A DNA stretch of 64,000 nt, taken from positions 5,929,501-5,993,500 of the forward strand of contig NZ_BNJI01000001.1 in the NCBI RefSeq assembly GCF_016587415.1. Reading direction: 5' to 3'. Shown piece after piece: positions 35,272-43,543 of the stretch (position 1 is the first letter of the stretch; each line of letters begins with the position of its first letter). Source of the DNA: Ktedonobacter sp. SOSP1-85. Lineage in GTDB: Bacteria > Chloroflexota > Ktedonobacteria > Ktedonobacterales > Ktedonobacteraceae. A program made the translations under genes and the position numbers. The notes beneath the pieces are model-generated. The model had not been told where the DNA came from, ran no database searches, and saw only the letters and a program-made list of their open reading frames with translations.

Positions 35272-36360
35272 TTACACTTTTTCATAATTATACTTTTTTA
35301 GCTTCTCTTTGGGGAGGGGAATATAAACCTGGACCGTCGTGCCCTTCCCTGGCTGCGATTCAATGTTGAGCGTGCCATCAAAAAGGTCCGCGCGTTCGCG
35401 CATGCCGACCAGCCCCCAACCTCGCTCCTGCCCGGCCCCAGGACTTCCTCTTAACTGGTCCGCATTAAAGCCACGCCCGTCGTCGGTAATGGTAGCATAA
35501 ATGCCATCCTGGTCCTCTTTGAGCATGACCGTCGCGTTTTGGGCCTGGGCATGTTTGGCGATATTGGTCAGGGCCTCCTGCACAATGCGATAGAGGACGG
35601 TCTCCAGGTCGTTATTGAGTCGCTCTTTAAAGCCCACCGCCTGAAAGCTGATTGAGATGGGAAACTTCTGTTGGTATTCTTTCACATACCAGCGTAGCGC
35701 GGGTACCAGCCCCAGGTCGTCGAGTGCGCTTGGGCGCAGGTCGATGCTCAGATTGCGGATGGCGCGCAGCGTCTGGTGGGCCAGCATGCGCGTATCCGCG
35801 ATGCGGTCTCGCGCGTCCTGCGTCTTAACCGACTCCTCAAGGACGGCCAGGCTGATCAAGAGCGAGGTGAGCACTTGTGAGGTCTCATCGTGCAGCTCGC
35901 GGGCGATACGTTTGCGCTCTTCCTCCATGGCATTGGTGATCTGTGAGGCGCGCTGGCGATTGGCGTCATCAATTGCTTCCAGCATCATGTTAAATGTGCC
36001 TGCCAGCTGGTCTGCCAGGGGATCAAAGCCGGTCACATCGGCGCGCTGGGTGCGGTCACCCTCGCGGACCCGGCCCATGATCCGGCCCAGTTCAATCAAG
36101 GGTCTGAAGGCGATCTGGAGCAGCACAAAGTTCAAAATAACGCTCATAGACCAGCCAATGACGACAAAAATCAGGAGGCCACTGGGTCCATACGTATTGA
36201 TATGGGTCGCCAACCATGTGCCTGCCGTTGCTCCTACGAAGATAATAAAGCTATTGGCGATGAGCACTTTATATAAGGCGGGAATGCGAAAGAGTTGCCT
36301 CAGTAAGGTATTCCTCTTCAGGATTCCCCGGTAGATCGGCCTGGTATCAGCGTGCGCCAT
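35272..36360 (-). CDS. Sensor histidine kinase, HisKA_3 type
   Basis: The 362-residue kinase has two membrane helices (about 31-53 and 60-85) with almost no outside loop. A HAMP-like linker follows, then the phosphorylation helix with H157 in RIARELHDETSQVL and an ATPase domain with NIAKHA and DDGRGF and the glycine loop GWGLVGMRERA. The signal is probably sensed in or at the membrane. The start at 36360 has AGAGGA ten bases upstream; a longer frame to 36477 lacks a site. It is followed by its response regulator. Confidence 0.93.
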   Translation of the reverse strand: MAHADTRPIYRGILKRNTLLRQLFRIPALYKVLIANSFIIFVGATAGTWLATHINTYGPSGLLIFVVIGWSMSVILNFVLLQIAFRPLIELGRIMGRVREGDRTQRADVTGFDPLADQLAGTFNMMLEAIDDANRQRASQITNAMEEERKRIARELHDETSQVLTSLLISLAVLEESVKTQDARDRIADTRMLAHQTLRAIRNLSIDLRPSALDDLGLVPALRWYVKEYQQKFPISISFQAVGFKERLNNDLETVLYRIVQEALTNIAKHAQAQNATVMLKEDQDGIYATITDDGRGFNADQLRGSPGAGQERGWGLVGMRERADLFDGTLNIESQPGKGTTVQVYIPLPKEKLKKYNYEKV

Positions 36361-36506
36361 GGGGCAACAATCCTCTCCGACTGTCTGTAATCTTCTTCTT
36401 CGGTACCGCGTGTGTTTGTACCCTTCCTCTCTGTAATTGTATCGGTTCTTTGTCGGAACTGTCAAACGGCCTCTCAAGCCAGAAATGCTCCCTCTTCATT
36501 CCTGAG

Positions 36507-36546
36507 AATCAGGTGAATCCCTGGAAAAAATCAGGTAAGTACCTGA
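36507..36546. promoter_or_regulatory. Two tandem CAGG-N6-CCTG dyads
   Basis: AATCAGGTGAATCCCTGG (36507-36524) and AATCAGGTAAGTACCTGA (36529-36546) are spaced 22 bp start to start. Both have the CAGG-N6-CCTG half-site layout of a dimeric regulator. They lie about 150-190 bp upstream of the kinase start. Confidence 0.4.
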
Positions 36547-36840
36547 TGTATCTCCCGGTATGCGGGGGTAAGCTAGGTCAGAATGGAGTACATCCACTAA
36601 CCGGCAATCCCAGGCAACTCAACAGCAACCCCAGGTGCCCGTATGCCCTTTCAGGCAGCTTGAATCGAGGGCTTCACAGGCTCCTTTCACCCAAATGGGC
36701 CATCTCAGGTGAACAGGTACGCTGACTCGCGATACCTTTTTTTACCCAGGGGCTTCCTGGTGAATGGGGGAGGGAAAGGCTAGCTATGAGTTTCTACTCT
36801 CCCTTTTGGCGGAAATTTTTATTATAATCTGATTTGCAGA

Positions 36841-36940
36841 TACTTCTTATCCGCACACCCTGAGCGCAAAGCGCTAGACACATGAGCGGCGCGCGCCCCC
36901 GAATGGGGGTTGGGTTTCGGAACAAGATCTTAGTAAAAGC
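36841..36940 (+). repeat. CCCCCGAATGGGG repeat, copy 2
   Basis: It shares TACTTCTT, CCCTGAGCG, GCGCTAGACAC, CCCCCGAATGGGG and GGTTTCGGAACAAGATCTTAG-like blocks, in order, with 6669-6779. It also lies upstream of a plus-strand gene. Confidence 0.65.
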
Positions 36941-37111
36941 CTTGTTGAGTGGCTTATCCCACTTCTCCTATGGGTGGTGGGACAAGAGGGGGGGCCGAGG
37001 GAGCAAATAGTACTCCTTCAGGGTTGGTTGTGTTATAATCAGCCTCACGGTCGTTCAGAATTATTTGCAAACATAACTTTATTGAAAGTCTTGATCCTTT
37101 GAGGAGGCACA

Positions 37112-37924
37112 GTGAGCTCTACTTCAAATAAGAAAAGCTTGCTTGACATGGCGACGCAGACAATCGTTCAGAGTCAGGTGTGGCGTTCTATCTTCCGCCA
37201 CGGCTATCCTGATACGCCCTTGAACCAGTCACTGGTCATGATGGGGAACGTATTTCTGCACCTCCATCCTGTAAAGGTCAGCCGTCAGGCGATGAAAATC
37301 ACATATACCTGGTGTATGGGTGGTATCTCGTTTTTCCTCTTCCTGCTGCTGACGATTACCGGTGTCTTTCTGATGTTTTATTATGTCCCAGACACCACGC
37401 AAGCTTATCAGAATATTAACCAGCTAAGTAGCGCCGTTTCCTTCGGCCACCTTGTGCGTAACATGCATCGCTGGTCCGCACACTTGATGGTCGTGTCCGT
37501 GACGCTACACATGATTCGCGTCTTCTATCATGGCGCCTATAAGCCACCCAGAGAGTTCAACTGGGTTGTGGGCGTACTACTCTTCTTTGTTACTCTGTTC
37601 TTGAGTTTTACCGGTTACCTGCTACCCTGGGACCAGATCGCGATCTGGGCTATCACGGTAGGTACCAACCTGGCGCCTTACACCCCTCTGCTGGGTGATC
37701 CTGTCTACAAGGTCCTCGTTGGTGGCGGTGCCGTCGCTCAGGCAACGTTGATCCGTTTCTATGTCGGTCACGTCATTCTGCTCCCGCTGGCGGGCGCCCT
37801 GCTTATGGCCGTTCACTTCTGGCGCATCCGTAAGGATGGTGGTGAGGCTGGTCCTCCTCCTCCTTCGCGTCGTGAACTCGAAACCCGAGCTGCGGAGCGT
37901 GAAGCGCTTAGTGCCACTCGCTAG
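37112..37924 (+). CDS. Cytochrome b, N-terminal (b6-like) subunit
   Basis: The 270-residue subunit holds the four heme-b helices of a menaquinol:acceptor oxidoreductase. Heme histidines appear in NMHRWSAH, VTLHMIR, YVGHVI and MAVHFW. C68 in YTWCMGG matches the Cys that binds the extra heme c in cytochrome b6 and Bacillus QcrB. GYLLPWDQ is conserved. A Pro-rich, charged tail follows the fourth helix. GTG 37112 has GGAGG upstream. The subunit IV, Rieske and carrier genes follow. Confidence 0.93.
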   Translation: MSSTSNKKSLLDMATQTIVQSQVWRSIFRHGYPDTPLNQSLVMMGNVFLHLHPVKVSRQAMKITYTWCMGGISFFLFLLLTITGVFLMFYYVPDTTQAYQNINQLSSAVSFGHLVRNMHRWSAHLMVVSVTLHMIRVFYHGAYKPPREFNWVVGVLLFFVTLFLSFTGYLLPWDQIAIWAITVGTNLAPYTPLLGDPVYKVLVGGGAVAQATLIRFYVGHVILLPLAGALLMAVHFWRIRKDGGEAGPPPPSRRELETRAAEREALSATR

Positions 37925-37974
37925 TCAAGTGCATTTGTTCCGTACTTCTACGGTGCTTTGGAGAGGAAACCTCT

Positions 37975-38517
37975 ATGGCAATTGAACCTAAAGATAAGGT
38001 ACAGACACAAGCATCGGCGACACAGCGACGTTACCGTACTCTGGCTGTAGTGAAGCAGGAAGCGATCACCCGTGTGGAGAAGCCGCTCGAAGACTCGGTC
38101 TTCGTGTGGCCTCACCTGCTGGTTCGCGAGTTCTTCGCCGCGACCATGCTCACCGTCATGATTACGTTGCTGTCACTGGTGATCGATGCTCCCCTTAAGG
38201 AGCCGGCCGATCCCAATACGACGCCGAACCCTGCCAAGGCCCCATGGTACTTCCTGGGCTTGCAGGAACTCTTGCACTACTTCCCGCCTTCCACGGCCGG
38301 TGTGCTGGTTCCTGGCCTGACACTGACGGCTCTCGCGGTCCTGCCCTATGTTGACCGCAATCCCAGCCGTGCTTACGCTGACCGCAAGGTCGCGATTGTG
38401 ACCTTTACCATGTTCCTGATGTTCTGGGCGGTCATCACCCTGGCTGGTAGCTTCTTCCGTGGTCCGGGTTGGGTGTGGGCCTGGCCCTGGATGAGCGGCT
38501 TTTACTTTGACCTGTAG
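37975..38517 (+). CDS. Cytochrome b, C-terminal (subunit IV) subunit
   Basis: The 180-residue protein carries the C-terminal helices of a split cytochrome b. The quinol-oxidation motif, PEWY in most complexes, reads APWY at 89-92 (KAPWYFLGLQELL), so the usual glutamate is replaced by proline; comparable variants are known in some bacterial bc complexes. Three membrane helices are visible. GAGAGGAAAC precedes ATG 37975. It completes the quinol site together with the preceding subunit. Confidence 0.92.
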   Translation: MAIEPKDKVQTQASATQRRYRTLAVVKQEAITRVEKPLEDSVFVWPHLLVREFFAATMLTVMITLLSLVIDAPLKEPADPNTTPNPAKAPWYFLGLQELLHYFPPSTAGVLVPGLTLTALAVLPYVDRNPSRAYADRKVAIVTFTMFLMFWAVITLAGSFFRGPGWVWAWPWMSGFYFDL

Positions 38518-38644
38518 GATCTTATTCCGAAATCCAACGTCACTAGCGCTCCGCGCTCAGGCTTTCGGATCAGAAGAGATTTCTTACCTGGCCAAGCTCA
38601 ATACCAAGCAGGAAAAGTAAACAAAGAATCCAAGAGGGTAATCA

Positions 38645-39352
38645 ATGAGTAGTAACGGTAGTCATGATGATATGCAGCCGATTACACCGCAACAATATGA
38701 GATTCTGCATGGTGGTGGCGCCGAGGCCGCGGAGATCGCTCGCCAGCGTCTCTCCCGCCGCCGCTTCCTGCGCAGGTCCATGTTAGCGGTGTGGGGCATA
38801 TCTACCACTGCTGCGGTTGCCGGGGCTCTATACTTTATGTATCCTACGTCGGGCGGCGACTTCGGTTCCGCGCAGAACGTGGGCAAAAAGACCGATTTCC
38901 CGGCTGCCAAGCCTGAGGAGATGGTCCTCAACGAGAAGGGCGTGTTCTATATTCCGGCCGCTCGCTCGTACCTGGTCCATCTCGCCAATGATGCGCAATA
39001 TCTGCTGTCAGGCCAGAACCTGCAAGACCAGTTCCAGTTGGAGAATGTGGTCCATGATGGCGATGGGTCTACCTGGGTTGCGCTCTATCAGCGCTGTGTA
39101 CACCTGGGTTGTACCGTTCCTTTCCGCAATGACTGTGTGAGCTTTAAATGCCCCTGTCATGGTTCGCACTATAATGTCAACGGTGAGTTTCTGGATGGTC
39201 CCGCCCCTCGTAGCCTTGACCGCTTCGATATGAACTTCAAGGATGGCGAGGTTGTCATTAACACGGGTACCATCAATAGCAATGTGCAGCATCCCGATGC
39301 GACGACACAGTTGCTTCCCAAGCCAACGAAAGAGTGTAGCGCGGGCGGCTAA
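38645..39352 (+). CDS. qcrA: Rieske iron-sulfur protein
   Basis: The 235-residue protein takes an electron from quinol. A twin-arginine type signal/anchor (RRRFLRRSMLAVWG, 38-51) precedes the membrane helix. The Rieske site is C151-V-H153...C156 and C169-P-C171-H172 (CVHLGCTVPF, CPCHGSHYN), with C156/C171 able to form the stabilising disulfide. GAGGGTAATCA precedes ATG 38645. It sits between the cytochrome b genes and the carrier fusion. Confidence 0.95.
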   Translation: MSSNGSHDDMQPITPQQYEILHGGGAEAAEIARQRLSRRRFLRRSMLAVWGISTTAAVAGALYFMYPTSGGDFGSAQNVGKKTDFPAAKPEEMVLNEKGVFYIPAARSYLVHLANDAQYLLSGQNLQDQFQLENVVHDGDGSTWVALYQRCVHLGCTVPFRNDCVSFKCPCHGSHYNVNGEFLDGPAPRSLDRFDMNFKDGEVVINTGTINSNVQHPDATTQLLPKPTKECSAGG

Positions 39353-39413
39353 TCTCCTGTCCCTCTGCCTCTTGCTGCAGGGAATCTTATAGATATAAAG
39401 ACGTCGCATAAGT

Positions 39414-39449
39414 AGTAGGCGCGTACGCAAGTAGCGCGTGCCGCCTACT
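39414..39449 (+). repeat. Decayed GTACGC-family inverted repeat
   Basis: AGTAGGCG and CGCCTACT bound CGTACGC and GTAGCGC blocks similar to the intact repeats at 20954 and 50676, but pairing is imperfect. Confidence 0.4.
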
Positions 39450-39556
39450 GGTGTTGTTGCCTCTTCATTCTATAAGAAGTAGGGTTGATCTCGCTTCCAT
39501 TTCCGGTCTGGAGTGGGGCATCCAAGAGATCGAAGTTTTATAGTAGGAAATCTGTG

Positions 39557-40561
39557 ATGAATATAGGTCAAATTGCTATAGGCATCGTTGTCCTGCTGAT
39601 CGTCGTCGTCGGCTTGCTGGTTATTCTCTTTTCACGAACGAACGCGGTCCAAAAGACCGGCTATGGATCACTCGTCATGCTCTCGCTGGTTTCGATGATG
39701 ATCCCCGTGTTCTGGATTATAGAGAATCAGAACCAGGCCACGTCACAGCAGCAGTTGCAATCTTATGCTATCAATCAGGGACTCCAAGTCTACGTCAAAG
39801 TCTGTACCGATCAGTGTTACGCTATCGGTCAGGAAGATAAGTTGCTCTTTGAAAAATACCTGGGCTACAATGTCTCAGATCTGAATAAATTGACCGACAA
39901 TCAGCTCAAGGCAATGATCACTTCGGGCAACTATAATCCCAATGCGCCACTGCCGAGCAACCTGAACACGATTCCCCGCCGGGACGAGTTCGGTGGCCAG
40001 TTGAAGGCGATTGACGTTGACTATCTCTTTGCGCTCATTCGCTCCGCCGATCCAACCTATGCCAAAAAGCAGGGCTACACCGGCGATGCCGCGAAGAATG
40101 GCTTCAACGGTCTGGTCGAATATCTCCAGGCCAATGCCAAGAACCTCTACGACCAGGCGGTAACGCTTGGTAAGAACGGCCAGTTTGGCGAGGCCGTTGA
40201 TATGAGCAAAGAAGATACGGTGAAAGTACGCATCCTTCCTGCCGGTCAGGTGAAAGTCTGCACCAGCAAGACCGCGTGCTTCGAGTATGCCAACCTGAAA
40301 GTGAAAGTCGGCACCAAGATCACCTGGACCAATGATGACCAGGTCGCGCACACGGTCACGGCTATTGACAGTAGCAATCTGTCCAGCCCCAAAGCGCTGC
40401 CCAACATCTTTGATTCAAAGACCCTGGAAACCGGCAAGTCTTTCGAGTGGACGGTGACTGAAGACGCCTTCAATCTCAATAAAGACTCGCACCAACTCGT
40501 TTACTACTGCTCCGTGCATCCTGATATGCAGGCGCAGTTGACGATTGTTCCCGCGGCATAA
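39557..40561 (+). CDS. Membrane-anchored cytochrome-c-like/cupredoxin fusion
   Basis: The 334-residue protein has two membrane helices (5-26, 36-56). Residues 64-165 follow the cytochrome c plan (LGYNVSDLNKLTDNQLKAMI, GGQLKAIDVDYLFALIRS). At the heme site, however, C83-TDQ-C87 is followed by Tyr and no CxxCH is present, so covalent heme is unlikely. A cupredoxin domain follows with copper ligands H265, C318, H321 and M324 (YYCSVHPDMQ). It probably takes electrons from the Rieske protein through copper instead of heme. The start at ATG 39557 has AGGAAA upstream. Cluster position supports the role; the specific function is inferred. Confidence 0.8.
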   Translation: MNIGQIAIGIVVLLIVVVGLLVILFSRTNAVQKTGYGSLVMLSLVSMMIPVFWIIENQNQATSQQQLQSYAINQGLQVYVKVCTDQCYAIGQEDKLLFEKYLGYNVSDLNKLTDNQLKAMITSGNYNPNAPLPSNLNTIPRRDEFGGQLKAIDVDYLFALIRSADPTYAKKQGYTGDAAKNGFNGLVEYLQANAKNLYDQAVTLGKNGQFGEAVDMSKEDTVKVRILPAGQVKVCTSKTACFEYANLKVKVGTKITWTNDDQVAHTVTAIDSSNLSSPKALPNIFDSKTLETGKSFEWTVTEDAFNLNKDSHQLVYYCSVHPDMQAQLTIVPAA

Positions 40562-40691
40562 GTCCTCAACATCAGCTTATGCCGACCTGTCTTGCGCAAT
40601 GACATACTCTGTGTGGACGCGCAGCCATGCCAGGTCACTGGATATGTTGTTGTCATAGATATGTACGGCATGTTGAAAGGGATTGCTATCC

Positions 40692-42179
40692 ATGCAACAA
40701 GTACAAAAAAAGGAGTTGCCGGAGAGGATTTCGTGGGCACGCTCGATCATCTTCGCAGCAGGCTTCTTCTTTCTCGCGGCTATCCTTGTCGGGCAGCTTC
40801 CAGGGTATATCTACCTGAAGATGACTGCGGCCTCTCTTGAGGGCTTGCAGCAGGGTCTCTTCTCCCTGGCTGTAACCTGCCTGGCAGGCTTTATTATCGT
40901 CTTTACTGTAGTTTCGCTCTTCGATCCCAAACCGAGTATTCCGCCCGCGATCTTCACGGGCCTCGGCGCGATCCTGAGCATTGCCGGTTTCGCTTTGACG
41001 TTCTGGGCATACTTCTTTAATGGCCAGTACTTCCCAACCAAGGATACGTCCATTAACCCCATTTTGGGTGGCAAGTTCCTCTGGTTCCAGCCGAACGCGA
41101 TTGACCTGGTCATGGTTGGCCTGGCGGTCTTCACGGTTGGCCTGGCGATGATTTTCTATGCCGCTCTCGCCGTTCGTGAGAGCCGCACCGAGGATCGCCG
41201 CGACCTGGGAACCACGCCCGCCATTCGCGCCCTGATCATTGCAGCCTCTACGCTGGTCGTGCTTTTCTTGATTGCTTACACTCTGGTGAGTGATCAGGGC
41301 CTCGCCCTCCAGCTCGTCGACGGCAATCTGAAGAACATCGGCGAGGGCCTCAAGTGGGTCAACTTTGGCGCTGGCATCATCCTGGGGACGGCTATCTACC
41401 TGACCATGGCTGCCTTCGCCCTGCGCTTGCACTACCTGATGCGCCCCGTGCGCCAGCGTACAATGCCTTCGCTCTACGCGGTTGGCGCGCTTGGCCTGGG
41501 TCAGACGGGTGCTATCTGCCTGGTCCTGGCGGTCGCGCTCTACCCCCTGATTGGTGGGCTGCATTTTGTGCCGATCCTGGGCCCCTACTTTACGCTCTGC
41601 GCGCGTCAGTCCGCTATCCCTGCTACCTGCACCTTTGCGCAGCAGGGTGGATACCTGGTCGACGCCATTGTGACGATGAATGCTTTCGCTATCCTGATGG
41701 GCGCTGTCTGGGCCTGGAAGAGCAACCGCAACCTGGTGGTTGTTGGTGGCGTGGTTACAGTGGCGACAATTGCCGCGATGACCCTGCTTGTCCACACCGC
41801 CCCAGATCAGATTCTCGTCAGTATGGTCTTCTGCGCCGGTATGCTGATCATGGCCGTTATCTGGACCTCGGTCGGTCGCCGCGAGTTCGCGGTGGTTGGC
41901 GAGAACAACCTGGGCTGTCTGGGTCAGTGGCTCGTGATGGGTACCTGCTTGTTCGTCTACCTGGGTGCGTTTGCCTTCTTCTCAATCGCGCCTGCAAGCT
42001 GGGAGCCCGAGACCGCGCCAAACATTCCCTTTGTTCCTGGGACTGTGATCGCGCCTCCCACGACCAATCCCACTGCGCCAGTTATGCCGCAGACGGACGC
42101 GGTGGTAATGATTATCCTCATGGGTGTTCTCGCCGCAGTCCAGCTCTACTTCCTGACGCGCAACCGCTACAAGGTCTGA
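40692..42179 (+). CDS. Polytopic membrane protein of the bc cluster
   Basis: I know no named family for this 495-residue protein. About eleven to twelve hydrophobic helices are visible, beginning SIIFAAGFFFLAAILVGQLP, with a Pro/Thr-rich loop before the last helix (GTVIAPPTTNPTAPVMPQT). Histidines are few (LRLHYLM, GLHFVP, VHTAPD), so a heme-b bundle is not obvious. ATG 40692 is preceded by AAAGGG at some distance. It is the last gene of the respiratory cluster before a strong terminator and may be an accessory subunit; that is inference from position. Confidence 0.7.
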   Translation: MQQVQKKELPERISWARSIIFAAGFFFLAAILVGQLPGYIYLKMTAASLEGLQQGLFSLAVTCLAGFIIVFTVVSLFDPKPSIPPAIFTGLGAILSIAGFALTFWAYFFNGQYFPTKDTSINPILGGKFLWFQPNAIDLVMVGLAVFTVGLAMIFYAALAVRESRTEDRRDLGTTPAIRALIIAASTLVVLFLIAYTLVSDQGLALQLVDGNLKNIGEGLKWVNFGAGIILGTAIYLTMAAFALRLHYLMRPVRQRTMPSLYAVGALGLGQTGAICLVLAVALYPLIGGLHFVPILGPYFTLCARQSAIPATCTFAQQGGYLVDAIVTMNAFAILMGAVWAWKSNRNLVVVGGVVTVATIAAMTLLVHTAPDQILVSMVFCAGMLIMAVIWTSVGRREFAVVGENNLGCLGQWLVMGTCLFVYLGAFAFFSIAPASWEPETAPNIPFVPGTVIAPPTTNPTAPVMPQTDAVVMIILMGVLAAVQLYFLTRNRYKV

Positions 42180-42184
42180 TTTAT

Positions 42185-42283
42185 ATCAGAAAAAGAGCAA
42201 AAGCAAAGGGTCCGAGCTCATAGCTCGGACCCTTTGCTTTTGCTCTTTTTCTGATGCATGCGCGCCGCAGGCTAAGGCATCCC
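42185..42283 (+). terminator. Long palindromic terminator with short hairpin (copy 5)
   Basis: Perfect 34-nt arms (42185-42218 and 42222-42255) enclose CAT and carry A/T-rich outer ends, 6 bp after the membrane protein stop. A GCGCGCCGCAGGCTAAGG short hairpin follows, as in the other palindrome-plus-hairpin units, before the next plus-strand gene. Confidence 0.75.
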
Positions 42284-42335
42284 AGGCATACATATAGATG
42301 TGGTATTCTGTAGAGCAAAAGGCTGGTTACTTCCT

Positions 42336-43184
42336 ATGGAAACATTCCACATCGACACCGCGCTCTCCTCCTTAAAGCTGGTCGCTACTGACCTGGATGG
42401 GACGTTGCTTCGTTCCGATAAGACAATCTCGGCTCAAACAGGTATGGTACTGCGCCGTTTGCAGGCTACCGGCGTGGCTCTCGTTCTGATTAGTGCGCGC
42501 CCCTCGCGTACACTGCGCCAGATCGCCAGGACCTATGAGATTGGTGGCCTCGCGCTTTGTTGCAATGGTGCGATTCTATATGACCTGGATCAAGATCGCT
42601 CTCTGGGGGAGCTCGCTCTCTCGCCTCAACAGGTGCAAGACCTGGTTTCATGCCTGCGCACGGCTTTGCCTGATCTCTCTTTCGCTGCCGAGAGTGGACT
42701 GTCCGTTACCTGTGAGGAGGCTTTCTATCCCTTCTGCGCTCACGACAGCGCTCCATTCCCACGGATCGTCGAGAGTGCGACCATTCTTCAGGCGCCGCAA
42801 ATCAAGATAATGACACACCATGCAAGCCTGACGACTGAGGAATTGTACAAAGCGGTTCTCCCCTTGCTCGATGCGCGTGAGTATAGCGTGACGTATTCTG
42901 GCGCGCCTTTTCTTGAGATTGCGCGTACGGATGTACATAAGGGCGAGGCGCTTGCCACACTCTGCGCACAGCTTGAGATACCGGCGCATGCGGTTGTGGC
43001 CTTTGGCGATATGCCCAATGATTTGCCATTATTGCAATGGGCTGGCCTCGGCGTGGCGGTTGCTAACGCTCATCCCCTCGTACTCCAGGCTGCCGATGCC
43101 ATTACGCTCTCGAATGACGAAGATGGCGTTGCCCATCTCCTGACCTCTCTCCTCTCCCACCACTACCCATCTGTGGAGGTCTGA
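42336..43184 (+). CDS. Cof-type HAD hydrolase
   Basis: The protein is a HAD-superfamily phosphatase with a Cof-type cap. The nucleophile motif is VATDLDGTLLRSDK, motif II lies in VLISARPSRT, and motif IV is FGDMPNDLPLL followed by GVAVANAHP. Substrates of this group are sugar phosphates or cofactor phosphates; none can be assigned. ATG 42336 gives 282 residues; a GTG at 42300 would add 12, and neither has a strong ribosome site. Confidence 0.9.
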   Translation: METFHIDTALSSLKLVATDLDGTLLRSDKTISAQTGMVLRRLQATGVALVLISARPSRTLRQIARTYEIGGLALCCNGAILYDLDQDRSLGELALSPQQVQDLVSCLRTALPDLSFAAESGLSVTCEEAFYPFCAHDSAPFPRIVESATILQAPQIKIMTHHASLTTEELYKAVLPLLDAREYSVTYSGAPFLEIARTDVHKGEALATLCAQLEIPAHAVVAFGDMPNDLPLLQWAGLGVAVANAHPLVLQAADAITLSNDEDGVAHLLTSLLSHHYPSVEV

Positions 43185-43543
43185 ATCTCTCCTGCTTGCT
43201 CAGAGATGATAAAACATCAGCGTGCCTAGCATCCATCTCAACACGCGATCTCACAATCGAGTAAAGTATGTTTGGTTGGGGGCTGGCCCCGCCAGCCCCC
43301 AACCAAACATACCTCACCATTGATGGGTCCAGGGATGGCTAGAGGACTTGTGGTACAATAACATACGTTCAGCATTACAAATAAGGTTGACAGTGCATCA
43401 TAAGCGTATCGAGGTAGGTATGGTAGGGGTAGGCTGGTATATGGATGCACTGCACTGATATATAGTGGGAATGTAGATACCCGTTCGTGAAAGGAGAGGC
43501 GGCATTTCCTCCTCGCTCGCTGGAGACAAGAATTTTCCCGCCG
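43185..43543. other. 359-bp intergenic region
   Basis: It holds a perfect 21-nt-arm palindrome (43266-43312) and then a TTGACA (43390-43395) without a clear -10. AAAGGAG at 43489-43495 may serve glgA through an unusual start. No gene is supported here. Confidence 0.4.
43266..43312 (+). repeat. Palindrome with 21-nt arms
   Basis: Perfect arms GTATGTTTGGTTGGGGGCTG(G) and complement enclose CCCCG, 81 bp after the HAD gene. There is no T tract. Confidence 0.7.

Larger units (their letters stand above)
36361..37111. other. 751-bp intergenic region
   Basis: This region separates the kinase gene (minus) from the cytochrome b gene (plus). It holds two CAGG-N6-CCTG dyads (36507-36546), a CCCCCGAATGGGG repeat (36841-36940) and a TATAAT at 37034-37039, 73 bp before the cytochrome b start, without a good -35. 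The remaining 290 bp between dyads and repeat show several TCAGGT words but no gene I can support. Confidence 0.5.

Noticed and set aside
36450-36725. 91-residue plus-strand frame in the large spacer
   Set aside because: It overlaps the putative operator dyads, has no ribosome site and no protein-like pattern.
36501-36730. Repeated TCAGGT words resembling a CRISPR array
   Set aside because: Units are short, irregular in spacing and diverged; no cas genes are in the window.
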